Positions 1-7,129 of a DNA stretch of 40,977 nucleotides are shown piece after piece. The notes below the pieces were generated by a model. The model worked only from the letters and a program-made list of their open reading frames with translations, was not told the DNA's origin and did no database searches. Numbering within the stretch: position 1 is the stretch's first letter; each line of letters starts with the position of its first letter. Made by a program: the position numbers and the translations under genes. Source of the DNA: Lachnospiraceae bacterium (GTDB lineage Bacteria; Bacillota; Clostridia; Lachnospirales; Lachnospiraceae); the NCBI GenBank assembly GCA_014804655.1, contig JAAUZK010000033.1, forward strand, positions 130,907 to 171,883, given 5' to 3'.

Positions 1-134
1 CAAAAAGAACCGAAATCTCTCGGCAGAAAGAATTCGGTAACTTTTCCCCTCAATTTTTTTGCAAGCATTGTTGCAATGTGATATGTAGACCCCTGATGGC
101 TCTGACCATGGATAATAACAATGTTCATCTTCAT
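1..134 (-). CDS. NAD(P)H-dependent FMN reductase / flavodoxin-like protein (3' end outside window)
   Basis: Only the first 44 codons are present; the gene runs off the left edge. The start MKMNIVIIHGQSHQGSTYHI is the classical first beta strand and phosphate-binding loop of the flavodoxin-like NADPH-dependent FMN reductase fold (hydrophobic strand, then GQSHQGST as the FMN phosphate loop), followed by a helix (IATMLAKKL). The ATG at 134 is preceded by GGGAAAGGAATC, a good ribosome binding site; a second ATG two codons in is also possible. A small hairpin (GCCATA, 5-base loop, TATGGC, 162-178) sits in the leader. Such proteins reduce quinones, iron chelates or azo compounds using flavin. The substrate cannot be inferred from this fragment. 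Confidence 0.72.
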   Translation of the reverse strand, partial: MKMNIVIIHGQSHQGSTYHIATMLAKKLRGKVTEFFLPRDFGSF

Positions 135-214
135 GATTCCTTTCCCGTAAATCAAATCTGTGCCATAGTATATATGGCTTTTCATATACACTGCTTATCT
201 ATATGCCGCCTTTC

Positions 215-727
215 TCAATAAAAATTCGGCATCGGCTCATCGGGATATTCCCCCAGCATATTGAGCACATAGGGCCATTTGCCCGCGTACTCTATAATAA
301 ATCCGTAGATTACGCCCATATGGCGATGCCAATGCCTGAACTGCCCCAGAATCAAACAAAATCTGCTCATATCGCAGTTTTCAGGGTTCTCTGAAAGTTC
401 GCTGTCATGCAATACCGCGATATAATTCTGTATCTTCCCGCGAATTTGATAGAAATACTCCTCCATCTGCTCTCTGCTTATGTATTCCTCATCCGGTATG
501 ACATTCAGATTGGCTAACGTATCGGTATGAAAAGAAGGATTCTGATACGCTCCGTCACAGGGATTGATATACCATCTGTCCATGGAGTATAGCGTGTGGT
601 ACAGAAATTTCCACATGGGAATTCCGTCATAACGCTTATCCCAGAGTTCATCGGGAATACATTTCATGAGATTTTCCGTTTCCCACAGGGCTCTGTCTGT
701 TAAGTATCTGATATCATCGCATAGCAT
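215..727 (-). CDS. DinB/YfiT-like family protein
   Basis: A 170-residue protein that looks like the DinB four-helix-bundle superfamily of putative metal-dependent enzymes. Features seen: an N-terminal helix region with FLYHTLYSMDRWY around residues 42-54 (first metal-type histidine), and FRHWHRHMGVIYG near residues 128-140, matching the usual C-terminal histidine pair of the family (HxxxH). Length fits the family (about 150-170 residues). RBS AAAGGAG lies nine bases before the ATG. Members are often thiol-dependent transferases or have no known role; they are named for a DNA-damage-inducible Bacillus gene and are unrelated to DNA polymerase IV. It follows the glycosylase gene by about 42 bases on the same strand and may be co-transcribed. 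Confidence 0.7.
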   Translation of the reverse strand: MLCDDIRYLTDRALWETENLMKCIPDELWDKRYDGIPMWKFLYHTLYSMDRWYINPCDGAYQNPSFHTDTLANLNVIPDEEYISREQMEEYFYQIRGKIQNYIAVLHDSELSENPENCDMSRFCLILGQFRHWHRHMGVIYGFIIEYAGKWPYVLNMLGEYPDEPMPNFY

Positions 728-769
728 TTGCTGTTTCTCCTTTTATCACGAATGAGCGACTTCTTACCG

Positions 770-1279
770 CTACATCAATTCCTCCCCAACCACTCTCCAA
801 GCCTCCACTAATCTCTCCAACGAATATCCTGCATTCGCCGGGCTGGTGGAGGGCAAAAGCTGCGCTTCCCGTCCGTTTATCGGGAAAATATATTTCTGAT
901 ACAACTGATGTGCCTTACTGCCGTTCGTATAGATCGCTCTGATATCCGCTGCAGTCATGATCTGCGATAAGTCATTCGGCACCACGTTCCGGATACTCGC
1001 ATCCGACGAACCTGTGATCTCACAGCTTGCAATCACATCCCAAACCGCGATATGGTTCGCAAGCAGCATTGCACGCTTCTGCGGGATATCTTCCGGCACC
1101 GCACAGCCAAGCACCTGTGCCATAACACGCCAGAAGCGGTTCTGCTTATGCCCGTAGAAAAACTGCTGTTCCCGCGATTTCACAGAAGGGAAACTGCCCA
1201 GTATTAAAACTTTGGATTCGCCGTCGTAGACAGGCGAAATTGGGTGATTTAGCATGGTCAACTCTTCAGTCCCTCCCAT
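770..1279 (-). CDS. DNA-deoxyinosine glycosylase (uracil-DNA glycosylase superfamily)
   Basis: A 169-residue base-excision repair enzyme of the UDG superfamily, hypoxanthine-DNA glycosylase-like group. Visible motifs: LILGSFPSVKSR near residues 25-36 (motif 1 with the GSFPS turn), FFYGHKQNRFW at about 40-50 (the Asn before RFW is the family's key residue), and LPSTSPANAGYS near 141-152 (motif 2, the DNA-intercalating loop). It is expected to remove deaminated adenine from DNA. The GTG/ATG choice is open: ATG 1279 has an AAAGGGGA site and overlaps the upstream regulator's 3' end by 22 bases; ATG 1255 begins three bases after that regulator's stop. Either way translation is probably coupled to the XRE gene. 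Confidence 0.82.
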   Translation of the reverse strand: MGGTEELTMLNHPISPVYDGESKVLILGSFPSVKSREQQFFYGHKQNRFWRVMAQVLGCAVPEDIPQKRAMLLANHIAVWDVIASCEITGSSDASIRNVVPNDLSQIMTAADIRAIYTNGSKAHQLYQKYIFPINGREAQLLPSTSPANAGYSLERLVEAWRVVGEELM

Positions 1280-2286
1280 CTGCTGTCCCCTTTCAGGAAA
1301 CCATATGTCTCTTCATCCCGGAAAGCCTTTACTATATCCTCTTTTAACTGCGCCCGTAACCCCTCACTGTTCGCTGGGAAAGTCATATGTTCAAACAGCG
1401 ATGACTTCATAAAATGGTTGATATCATCAAGGTTTGTGAGCATTTGCTGCATGGTAGTAATCGCGGTCTCCGTATCCTGCTCCATAATCGCAAGCTCATG
1501 TCTCCACAAAACCTTATGGTACTCTCCCATATCAAAAATTTCCTCAAGGGCACTCGCTTTCTCAACGATCATCCGCACCTTATCCATATTCTGATCCTGC
1601 TGCGCCAGCATCCCGATGCTTCTAAACAGCAGGATCGTCGTCTGATACATGGACAACAACAATTCCTCATAGGCCTTATATGCCTCTTCCCTTCTGTCTG
1701 TCCGACTGTATATGACTGCCTGCTTCCGCTTCCTCTCGGGGTTTTGTTCGGAGAAATACGTCAGATACTCTTCCGCTTTATCATACTGCTTTTTATCCAG
1801 ATAAAAGTGGAAAAGCCTATCCGCCGCCATGGTACGAATCTGTTCCTGTTCACTTCCAAGTGCCATAGTATACCATTGATTGATCGTGGTCTCGTACCGT
1901 TCATCTGTATCCGCCTGTTTCATTCGTTCCGCATTGAGCAGGACTGCCGCTTCCAGATACAACGGTTCGCAGTTCGGGTACTGCTCGATCTTTTCCTTCG
2001 CCCATTCAAATGCTTCCGCGAAGGGCTTCTCCCTTAACATCGAATACACCGTTTGAATAATGTCCTGTATTTCTTCCTGCGTCAGTTCCTCGCGGAAGGA
2101 CAACAGCGTATCTAATGAAATATCCAACAATCTGGCAATCGGCGCAAGAAGTGTAATGTCCGGCATGGAATTGCCGTTCTCCCATTTATTGACCGCCGGA
2201 GCTGTCACGCCGAGGCGGTTCGCCATCTCCTCCTGTGTCATATCCTTTTTCTTACGATATTGTCTGATTACTTGTCCGATCTGCAT
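1258..2286 (-). CDS. XRE-family transcriptional regulator with helical (TPR-like) C-terminal region
   Basis: 342 residues from the chosen ATG at 2286, which has a strong AAAGGAGGT site seven bases upstream; an in-frame ATG 15 codons earlier has no such site. Residues 1-60 form a lambda-repressor-type helix-turn-helix (QVIRQYRKKKDMTQEEMANR, then VTAPAVNKWENG). The remaining 280 residues are almost all helical, with repeats of the kind AxxLLNAERMKQAD / YDKAEEYLTYFSEQNP, consistent with TPR-like repeats used for peptide or protein sensing. No enzymatic motif is seen. It overlaps the glycosylase gene, so it may control its own operon. This architecture is common in Lachnospiraceae without an assigned ligand. 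Confidence 0.8.
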   Translation of the reverse strand: MQIGQVIRQYRKKKDMTQEEMANRLGVTAPAVNKWENGNSMPDITLLAPIARLLDISLDTLLSFREELTQEEIQDIIQTVYSMLREKPFAEAFEWAKEKIEQYPNCEPLYLEAAVLLNAERMKQADTDERYETTINQWYTMALGSEQEQIRTMAADRLFHFYLDKKQYDKAEEYLTYFSEQNPERKRKQAVIYSRTDRREEAYKAYEELLLSMYQTTILLFRSIGMLAQQDQNMDKVRMIVEKASALEEIFDMGEYHKVLWRHELAIMEQDTETAITTMQQMLTNLDDINHFMKSSLFEHMTFPANSEGLRAQLKEDIVKAFRDEETYGFLKGDSRWEGLKS

Positions 2287-2676
2287 ATAGAGTACCTCCT
2301 TTGGATGTTCCGTTTTATCGGTTGGTTTCAATATAGCAGATTAAGATTGTGTCTACCATTGAGCAGGTGTTAATGAAATGGAAATTTAATTAACTGTTGC
2401 TCACCATTTCTAATATCTCACTTCTCTTTCGTCCAATTCTGCCTCTTCATCCGAATATCCCTTGCCTATCCGTAAGCTCTTTCGAAACTTCTTCCATACC
2501 ATTTGCGCCATGTAACGGCATATAATAAAAATTTTTAACCTTTTGTAAAATCACGCACAATAAATTGTTGTTATTTATCCCGTTTTATTACTTTTCGTGT
2601 ACTTTCAATTATACAACTTCTTGTTGTGCAATAATAATTCAAACAACATTTTCATTCCTACAAGAGGTGCCGATAC
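2287..2676. promoter_or_regulatory. Divergent intergenic region with two inverted repeats
   Basis: A 390-base, AT-rich gap between divergently oriented XRE genes; I see no coding sequence in it. Two inverted repeats lie on the side of the rightward gene: ACAAT-AA-ATTGT at 2557-2568 and ACAAC-TTCTT-GTTGT at 2613-2627, 56 bases apart, with a further CAAACAAC just downstream. They are plausible operators for the small XRE regulator at 2677. A TATATT-like -10 for the leftward gene occurs near 2328-2335, without a clear -35. The repeats are read directly; the binding role is inference. Confidence 0.4.
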
Positions 2677-3030
2677 ATGAAAGAACTGCGTGAACTGATA
2701 CGTGACTTACGAGATGATCATGATTTGAAACAGAAAACAGTTGCCGCCCATCTCGGCATCTCACAGCAAACCTATTCTAACTACGAGAACGGACGCCGTG
2801 AGATACCGATCTGGGTCGTTGTTGCTCTGGCGAAATATTATAAAGTCAGTACCGATTATCTTCTTGGCACAGACAGCTCCTACCTGGGCAATACCAACCT
2901 CAAGAATCACTATCTGGCGAATGTCACTATGCATGATATTATGTATGATATCCAGACATTAAAAGGCAGTTCCCGCAAAGATCTGGTCCGTTATATACAA
3001 TATTTGAAATATCTCCAAAGAACGCAATAA
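2677..3030 (+). CDS. Small XRE-family transcriptional regulator
   Basis: A 117-residue DNA-binding protein. Residues 1-62 are a typical HTH_XRE domain (LRDDHDLKQKTVAAHLGIS, QQTYSNYENGRREIP, VVALAKYYKVSTDYLLG). The C-terminal 50 residues contain a short helical segment (SSRKDLVRYIQYLKYLQR), probably for dimerisation. An AGAGGTG site precedes the ATG. The upstream inverted repeats suggest autoregulation. The stop codon directly abuts the stop of the convergent CPBP gene (3030/3031), with no room for a separate terminator. Confidence 0.82.
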   Translation: MKELRELIRDLRDDHDLKQKTVAAHLGISQQTYSNYENGRREIPIWVVVALAKYYKVSTDYLLGTDSSYLGNTNLKNHYLANVTMHDIMYDIQTLKGSSRKDLVRYIQYLKYLQRTQ

Positions 3031-3999
3031 CTATACCGCCTCATTCCTTTTCTTTCTCAATAAAACACAGATTCCGACTATAAGCACCACGCTCACACCC
3101 AGACCTCCCTCCGGTCCAAACGCACCGCCATTGAAGAGCTCTTTGCCATCAACCATGGTACTGCGTAGAACAGAGCATTCCGTAATCATACCGCTCACGC
3201 GAAGTCCCCAGAAATTCCCCTGCACCAGATTCCAAATACTGTGCAACGCCGCAATTCCCCAGATACTACCCCTTTTCAGGAAATAGAGCGACGCAAACAC
3301 ACCGAACAACACCAGATTAATAAAAGCAAGAATGCTGATGCCATTATTCAACAGGTGCAGCGCGGCGAAAATCACCGCATTGGAAAACACTGCCACCCAC
3401 ATGGAATACCGTCTGCCGATAGACACCATGAGATACCCACGGCAAAGCACCTCCTCACTCATACCCTGCAGCATATAGCCCAGCACAAACAGTATGAACA
3501 TTCCCACACCGAAAGTCTCTGAAAATCCCTCAATCTTCAGCGCTCCGGTCAACACACAGATCAATATCGCCGAGGAGAACAGCACAAATCCGACTCCTAA
3601 TCCGATCAAGTACTCCCGTCCGGCTTCTCCTTTTGTAAACCCAAGCGTATCTATTTTTCTCTTCTGAATAAGCTTGCAGAATAATATGGTGACAAGCGTC
3701 ATGCCAATCGTCGCAAACAAAGAAAAGACCATATACAGGTCGGAACCACCGATCTGCTCCGCGGCTAAAGTTGCTGCCTCAAGATCATTTGCTGCCACCG
3801 CTACACGATAATCCTCGTTCATCGCCAAAAGAATCACTTCCCCCGGCAGCATGCAGAAAATCTGCCCGATGGAACTGACAATAAACACCGCCAGAAAGAC
3901 CAGAATCTCCAGAAACCAGTTCATACCTTTCTGGGCTTCCTGCGCCTTGATCACCTGTTGCGGTTTTTCCAACTGTAAACTTATCAATTGATTATCCAT
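3031..3999 (-). CDS. CPBP-family intramembrane glutamic endopeptidase (CAAX-protease-like)
   Basis: About 322 residues from ATG 3999, chosen because GGAGG lies five bases upstream; ORF extension further upstream has no ribosome site. The protein has about eight hydrophobic segments and the three CPBP signatures in order: EEVLCRGYLM (EExxxR), FAALHLLNN (FxxxH) and LHSIWNLVQGN (HxxxN). These make up the glutamate-type intramembrane protease site of the Rce1/Abi family. Bacterial members process or confer immunity to peptides, or cut membrane-protein targets such as anti-sigma factors. A soluble N-terminal stretch of about 30 residues precedes the first membrane segment. No peptide precursor gene is seen beside it, so the substrate is unknown. 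Confidence 0.88.
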   Translation of the reverse strand: MDNQLISLQLEKPQQVIKAQEAQKGMNWFLEILVFLAVFIVSSIGQIFCMLPGEVILLAMNEDYRVAVAANDLEAATLAAEQIGGSDLYMVFSLFATIGMTLVTILFCKLIQKRKIDTLGFTKGEAGREYLIGLGVGFVLFSSAILICVLTGALKIEGFSETFGVGMFILFVLGYMLQGMSEEVLCRGYLMVSIGRRYSMWVAVFSNAVIFAALHLLNNGISILAFINLVLFGVFASLYFLKRGSIWGIAALHSIWNLVQGNFWGLRVSGMITECSVLRSTMVDGKELFNGGAFGPEGGLGVSVVLIVGICVLLRKKRNEAV

Positions 4000-4135
4000 C
4001 ATTTCCTCCAAATCTAAGCCGTTTATGGAAATAACGCGCCTTTCCCCGTGGTCCACAAACTTATTTATACTGTATACCATATTATCATTTATCACACAAA
4101 AAAGCACTTAATATTTTCTCCACAAGATCAGCAAA

Positions 4136-4158
4136 GGGATAGCACACATTGCTATCCC
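4136..4158 (-). terminator. Perfect stem-loop after the TipA-type MerR gene
   Basis: GGGATAGCA and TGCTATCCC form a perfect 9-bp stem with a 5-base loop, 52 bases past the stop of the MerR gene on the minus strand. The following minus-strand bases are only weakly T-rich (TTTGCTGATC), so termination may be inefficient. Confidence 0.5.
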
Positions 4159-4209
4159 CAAGTTCCTACTTTGTACCGCCAAATACGCGCGTAGGTTTAT
4201 TTGCCCGAC

Positions 4210-4944
4210 TTATTTTCCACAGTGAATCCGAATTGCCTCGGCTGTGAATTCTGCTGTTCCGACACCGCCGACGCGGTCAATATTGTCAGTAAACTCTCCG
4301 CCATCGGCATACATCTGCCCAAGACTAAAAAGAATATCGTCGGAACATTGATAGAAATGCTCCGTGATATACTCCTGCAATTTCTTCACATGACTTTGAA
4401 CCGTCGATGATTCCGGTGCCTTATCTTTCAGTTTTCCGAAGTCTGCAAATATCTGCATAAACTTCTCCATAACAACCTGAGTCTCTTCTTTACTTTTGCC
4501 CGCCGCTTTCTGTTCATATTCCCGATAGGCGGCCGTATTGCCCCATTGTTCCTTTGCCTGCTTTGCATATTCATCGATCTTATGCGTATCAAATACTGAA
4601 AAATCCATTTTCGTCACTCCTTTTGCTTGTATTTCACGGGCAAATCCGATCAAATCTTCCAGATGCTCCTTTTTCATGGTAAGCAGCGCGATCTGCTGCT
4701 CCAACGCCTTATTTTTGTCAAAATCCGGTCTTGAAACTATTTCTTTGATCTCTTTCAGCGGAAATTCCAACTCACGAAACAGCAAAATCTGCTGCAGCTT
4801 TTCCAAGGCTGTATCGTCATACAGCCGGTAACCGGACTCCGTATGTCCGAACGGTTTTAAGAGTCCGATTTTGTCATAATATTGCAGAGCGCGTATACTC
4901 ACTCCTGTCAATTTGCTGACTTCATTTACTGTCATCATTGGCAT
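4210..4944 (-). CDS. MerR-family regulator with TipAS effector-binding domain
   Basis: 244 residues. Residues 1-75 are the MerR winged helix (VNEVSKLTGVSIRALQYYDK, IGLLKP, SGYRLYDD), followed by a long coiled-coil dimerisation helix (about 80-115) and a C-terminal TipAS-type domain (KEQWGNTAAYREYEQKAAGK near residues 135-155, then a helical globin-like bundle). TipA regulators activate their own promoter when they capture antibiotic or other small ligands, often giving drug tolerance. The GGGAGGAGGGA ribosome site is strong and directly before the ATG. The promoter has the 19-bp spacer typical of MerR-controlled genes. No transporter gene follows, so it may act mainly on itself and distant targets. 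Confidence 0.88.
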   Translation of the reverse strand: MPMMTVNEVSKLTGVSIRALQYYDKIGLLKPFGHTESGYRLYDDTALEKLQQILLFRELEFPLKEIKEIVSRPDFDKNKALEQQIALLTMKKEHLEDLIGFAREIQAKGVTKMDFSVFDTHKIDEYAKQAKEQWGNTAAYREYEQKAAGKSKEETQVVMEKFMQIFADFGKLKDKAPESSTVQSHVKKLQEYITEHFYQCSDDILFSLGQMYADGGEFTDNIDRVGGVGTAEFTAEAIRIHCGK

Positions 4945-4965
4945 TCCCTCCTCCCGTGTAACTAT

Positions 4966-4996
4966 ACCATAAACTATTACGTTGCGTAGGGGTCAA
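4966..4996 (-). promoter_or_regulatory. MerR-type promoter, 19-bp spacer with dyad
   Basis: Minus-strand -35 TTGACC (4991-4996) and -10 TATGGT (4966-4971) are separated by exactly 19 bp, the overlong spacing that MerR activators correct by DNA distortion. The spacer holds the imperfect dyad TACG-CAA-CGTA. It matches the spacer of the MerR promoter at 21722 in 14 of 19 positions. Confidence 0.72.
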
Positions 4997-5016
4997 GTAT
5001 TTTTTCATTCATTAAA

Positions 5017-5050
5017 AAGCCGCTACTAAGAAATTTCCTAATAACGGCTT
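5017..5050 (-). terminator. Rho-independent terminator after antitoxin gene
   Basis: An imperfect long hairpin: AAGCCG...CGGCTT arms of about 15 bp around AAATTT, followed on the minus strand by five T (5014-5018). It ends the transcript of the Phd-like gene at 5112. Confidence 0.75.
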
Positions 5051-5064
5051 CATTACATATTCTA

Positions 5065-5115
5065 TTATAAATCATGCTTGTCTCGTCTTTTTGCTGCTTC
5101 CTTATATCTATTCAT
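5065..5115 (-). other. 16-codon reading frame overlapping the antitoxin stop (ATGA); possible toxin remnant
   Basis: The antitoxin stop TGA (5112-5114) overlaps an ATG (5113-5115), the ATGA arrangement usual between antitoxin and toxin genes. The frame codes for MNRYKEAAKRRDKHDL and then stops, just before the terminator. It is too short to be a RelE/Doc toxin. It may be the surviving start of a lost toxin or chance. Confidence 0.25.
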
Positions 5116-5435
5116 TCGATATCTACATCCTCCGTATCCAAAAGTTCTTCTTCGCTGACTCCTAAATTACTCATTACAGAATCCATTGAAATTGTTTTAT
5201 TATTTCCATTATCTTCCATGCGCTTATTTGCCTCTAACAGGAGAAAGTAATCTTCCTCAATTTCCGTTAATCTTGTATATTCTTCTGGTGACAAAATTAT
5301 TGCGGAAGGTTGATTGTTCTTTAAAACAATTAATTCCCTTTCAGAATGAAGTCTATCAAATATCTTCGCTGCCTGACCTTTATTGAATTGTGAAATAGGA
5401 ACAAGACTTTGCAAAAGATCTGCTGCAATTGCCAT
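5112..5435 (-). CDS. Phd/YefM-family type II antitoxin without visible toxin
   Basis: 107 residues from ATG 5435, supported by GTGGGA eight bases upstream; a longer in-frame reading to 5636 is AT-rich and lacks a ribosome site. The N-terminal half is the Phd/YefM fold: SLVPISQFNKGQAAKIFDRL, then ELIVLKNNQPSAIILSPEEY, the strand-turn-strand followed by the conserved LSPEEY helix. The acidic C-terminus (EEELLDTEDVDIE) is the usual disordered toxin-wrapping tail. Phd/YefM proteins repress their operon and neutralise a RelE, YoeB or Doc toxin. No toxin follows: only a 16-codon frame and a terminator. It may be an orphan that acts on a toxin elsewhere, or a relic. Confidence 0.85.
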   Translation of the reverse strand: MAIAADLLQSLVPISQFNKGQAAKIFDRLHSERELIVLKNNQPSAIILSPEEYTRLTEIEEDYFLLLEANKRMEDNGNNKTISMDSVMSNLGVSEEELLDTEDVDIE

Positions 5436-5697
5436 AATAAACATCCCACTTTTTATGCTATTTTTATTATATGCAGAAATCAGAAAAAAAAGCAACAACG
5501 GAGCTTGATAATTTATTATTAAATTCTCATTATAATTTATTTTTTTAATATGTGCAAAAAAGTCATATATAATGATTTCCAAATATACCGTTTTCCTGCA
5601 ATGTAAAACACACTTGACATACAACTTCTCACACATCTGATATCATAAAAACAGATCAAAAGGGGCTTAGAAGCTCTGCGGGCAGGGAGGTGCACAA

Positions 5698-5742
5698 TTG
5701 GAATTAGGCAGTCAAATAAAAATCATCGAACAAATATGAAGT
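5698..5742 (+). pseudogene. N-terminal scrap of an XRE-family regulator
   Basis: GGGAGGTG (5685-5692 region) precedes TTG 5698, which opens MELGSQIK, the characteristic first residues of many Clostridial XRE regulators. The frame then stops (TGA 5737-5739), but a shift by one base within the AAAAA run continues as NHRTNMKLS, the expected continuation of helix 1-2. Sequence similarity ends at about 5742, where the convergent peptidase gene ends. This reads as the first 17 codons of a regulator, frameshifted and then cut off by a deletion. Confidence 0.5.
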
Positions 5743-5745
5743 TGT

Positions 5746-6102
5746 CTATTGATAAATTCCCAAAAATGACGTTATTTTCCCATATGTATACTCGCCGTCA
5801 ATGATCCCGAACTCAGGGTCATAATATTTATGATCAAACAGCAATGTCCAATGTGTGTATCCCTCATTTGTATGCACCGTTAAAATGGAATATTCATATG
5901 GTACAGGGTTCTTTTTGGAAATACGGGTGTTCTTTTCAGCATGTTTTACTCCGTAAAAGTCCAATATTTCAATCAGCTGCCCTATGCTGGTGGGGCCGCT
6001 TGTTTTCATATCCTTAATTACTTCCTCGATATCTTTTCCAGTAATCATTGCAATACATGCCTGACCGCATGTTTCAAAAGTCGGCTGCATAACCAGTTCC
6101 AT
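5746..6102 (-). CDS. C39-like / papain-fold cysteine peptidase-type protein
   Basis: 118 residues from ATG 6102, which has GAGGGG seven bases upstream. The arrangement MQPTFETCGQACIAMI puts a Gln and a Cys where C39-like and papain-fold peptidases have oxyanion Gln and nucleophile; HWTLLFDHKYYDPEFG supplies the His and Asp. The protein is single-domain and lacks a signal peptide or membrane segment, so it is probably cytoplasmic. C39 domains usually cut double-glycine leaders, but stand-alone versions can be toxins, deamidases or inactive. It lies 39 bases after the XRE/GyrI-like regulator on the same strand and may be its partner. Confidence 0.6.
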   Translation of the reverse strand: MELVMQPTFETCGQACIAMITGKDIEEVIKDMKTSGPTSIGQLIEILDFYGVKHAEKNTRISKKNPVPYEYSILTVHTNEGYTHWTLLFDHKYYDPEFGIIDGEYTYGKITSFLGIYQ

Positions 6103-6141
6103 TTCCGTTCCCCTCTCCGATTTTGTTGTCAACTGTCGGTC

Positions 6142-6879
6142 TTACGAAAAATTTGTAAAACTATCGGTTTTTGAAACACTGTCCACATGAATATATACGT
6201 CCATGCAAGTGATCCCTTCCTTTTCATACACATGTTCAAAGCAGGACAATATACCTTCCTTCGGTTTCTCGCAAAATCCATTTGCCCCCAAAAATTCCAA
6301 TATTTTTTTATAAGCATTCGGAATACGGCCCGAACCCACTTCAAAAGGATCATATACTGTAATTACCGCATACTCAGCTTCTTTCTGATCAGCATATTCT
6401 ACGCCCGGACAGCCGGTTTCAAATCCCTCCGGTAAAATATAGGCCGCCACATATCCACGAAGCCCAAACCTGTTCTGCAGTTCCGATATAAGAAACGGAA
6501 AATCCCATCCAATCCTCATTGCATCCGGTTGAAACTTAAGCAGCCCCGATCGCTGCGCCCAGTTATCCATGTAAGCATTAACATCATCTTCCGGATTCGG
6601 CGTAAGCATTACATATCTTGCCATCTTAAAAGCTTTTACTTTTTTTACTGTGATTTCCGAATAATTCTTATCACAGACTCCCATATCGTCTTTGACTAAG
6701 GCATCCAACCTGCAGGAAAACAGATCACTTAAGGCGATCAGCTTACTTAATTCCGGAATAATCTCATCTGCTTCCCATCTGGATATTGTCTGGCGGGAAA
6801 CAGACATAATCTCTGCTAACTGTTCTTGTGTAATCTTCTTCTCTTTTCTCAAATACTGAATGTTTCTTCCTAAACTCAT
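6142..6879 (-). CDS. XRE-family regulator with GyrI-like effector-binding domain
   Basis: 245 residues. Residues 1-65 form an XRE helix-turn-helix (MSLGRNIQYLRKEKKITQEQ, SVSRQTISRWEADEIIPEL, IALSDLFSCRLDALV). From about residue 75 on, the pattern RYVMLTP, then YVAAYILPEGFETGCPGVEY and EYAVITVYDPFE, matches the duplicated-fold GyrI/SOUL-like effector-binding domain found behind AraC and MerR domains. Such domains bind hydrophobic or cationic small molecules. RBS TAGGAG lies nine bases before ATG. Upstream at 6933-6956 an inverted GAATT...AATTC pair may be its operator. Directly upstream of the C39-like gene, with which it probably forms an operon. Confidence 0.78.
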   Translation of the reverse strand: MSLGRNIQYLRKEKKITQEQLAEIMSVSRQTISRWEADEIIPELSKLIALSDLFSCRLDALVKDDMGVCDKNYSEITVKKVKAFKMARYVMLTPNPEDDVNAYMDNWAQRSGLLKFQPDAMRIGWDFPFLISELQNRFGLRGYVAAYILPEGFETGCPGVEYADQKEAEYAVITVYDPFEVGSGRIPNAYKKILEFLGANGFCEKPKEGILSCFEHVYEKEGITCMDVYIHVDSVSKTDSFTNFS

Positions 6880-7129
6880 ACAGTCTTTCTCCTAAGCTCA
6901 TACATTGATGAAGTTACCACCCTCATGTTACGAATTCATTATTACATAACAATTCAGGAAAAAACACCACGCTAAAGGCGCCGTTTCAGCAAATAATGTC
7001 ATCTGGCAGTTTACATTACCGTTTTTCTCATCACTTCATAACTCAAAATCATACTGTTTTCCACCGGATACTTCTCATGCCAGACTGTATGATATCCCAT
7101 CTACTCATATCGATGGTCTGCCACGGCGC

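Noticed and set aside
215..727. DinB name read as DNA polymerase IV
   Set aside because: The motifs are those of the DinB/YfiT metal-binding helical bundle, not of a polymerase.
1414..2037. Long plus-strand frame opposite the XRE/TPR-like gene
   Set aside because: No start signal or family features; the minus-strand gene explains the region.
5436..5636. N-terminal extension of the Phd antitoxin
   Set aside because: AT-rich, hydrophobic, no ribosome site; family similarity begins at 5435.
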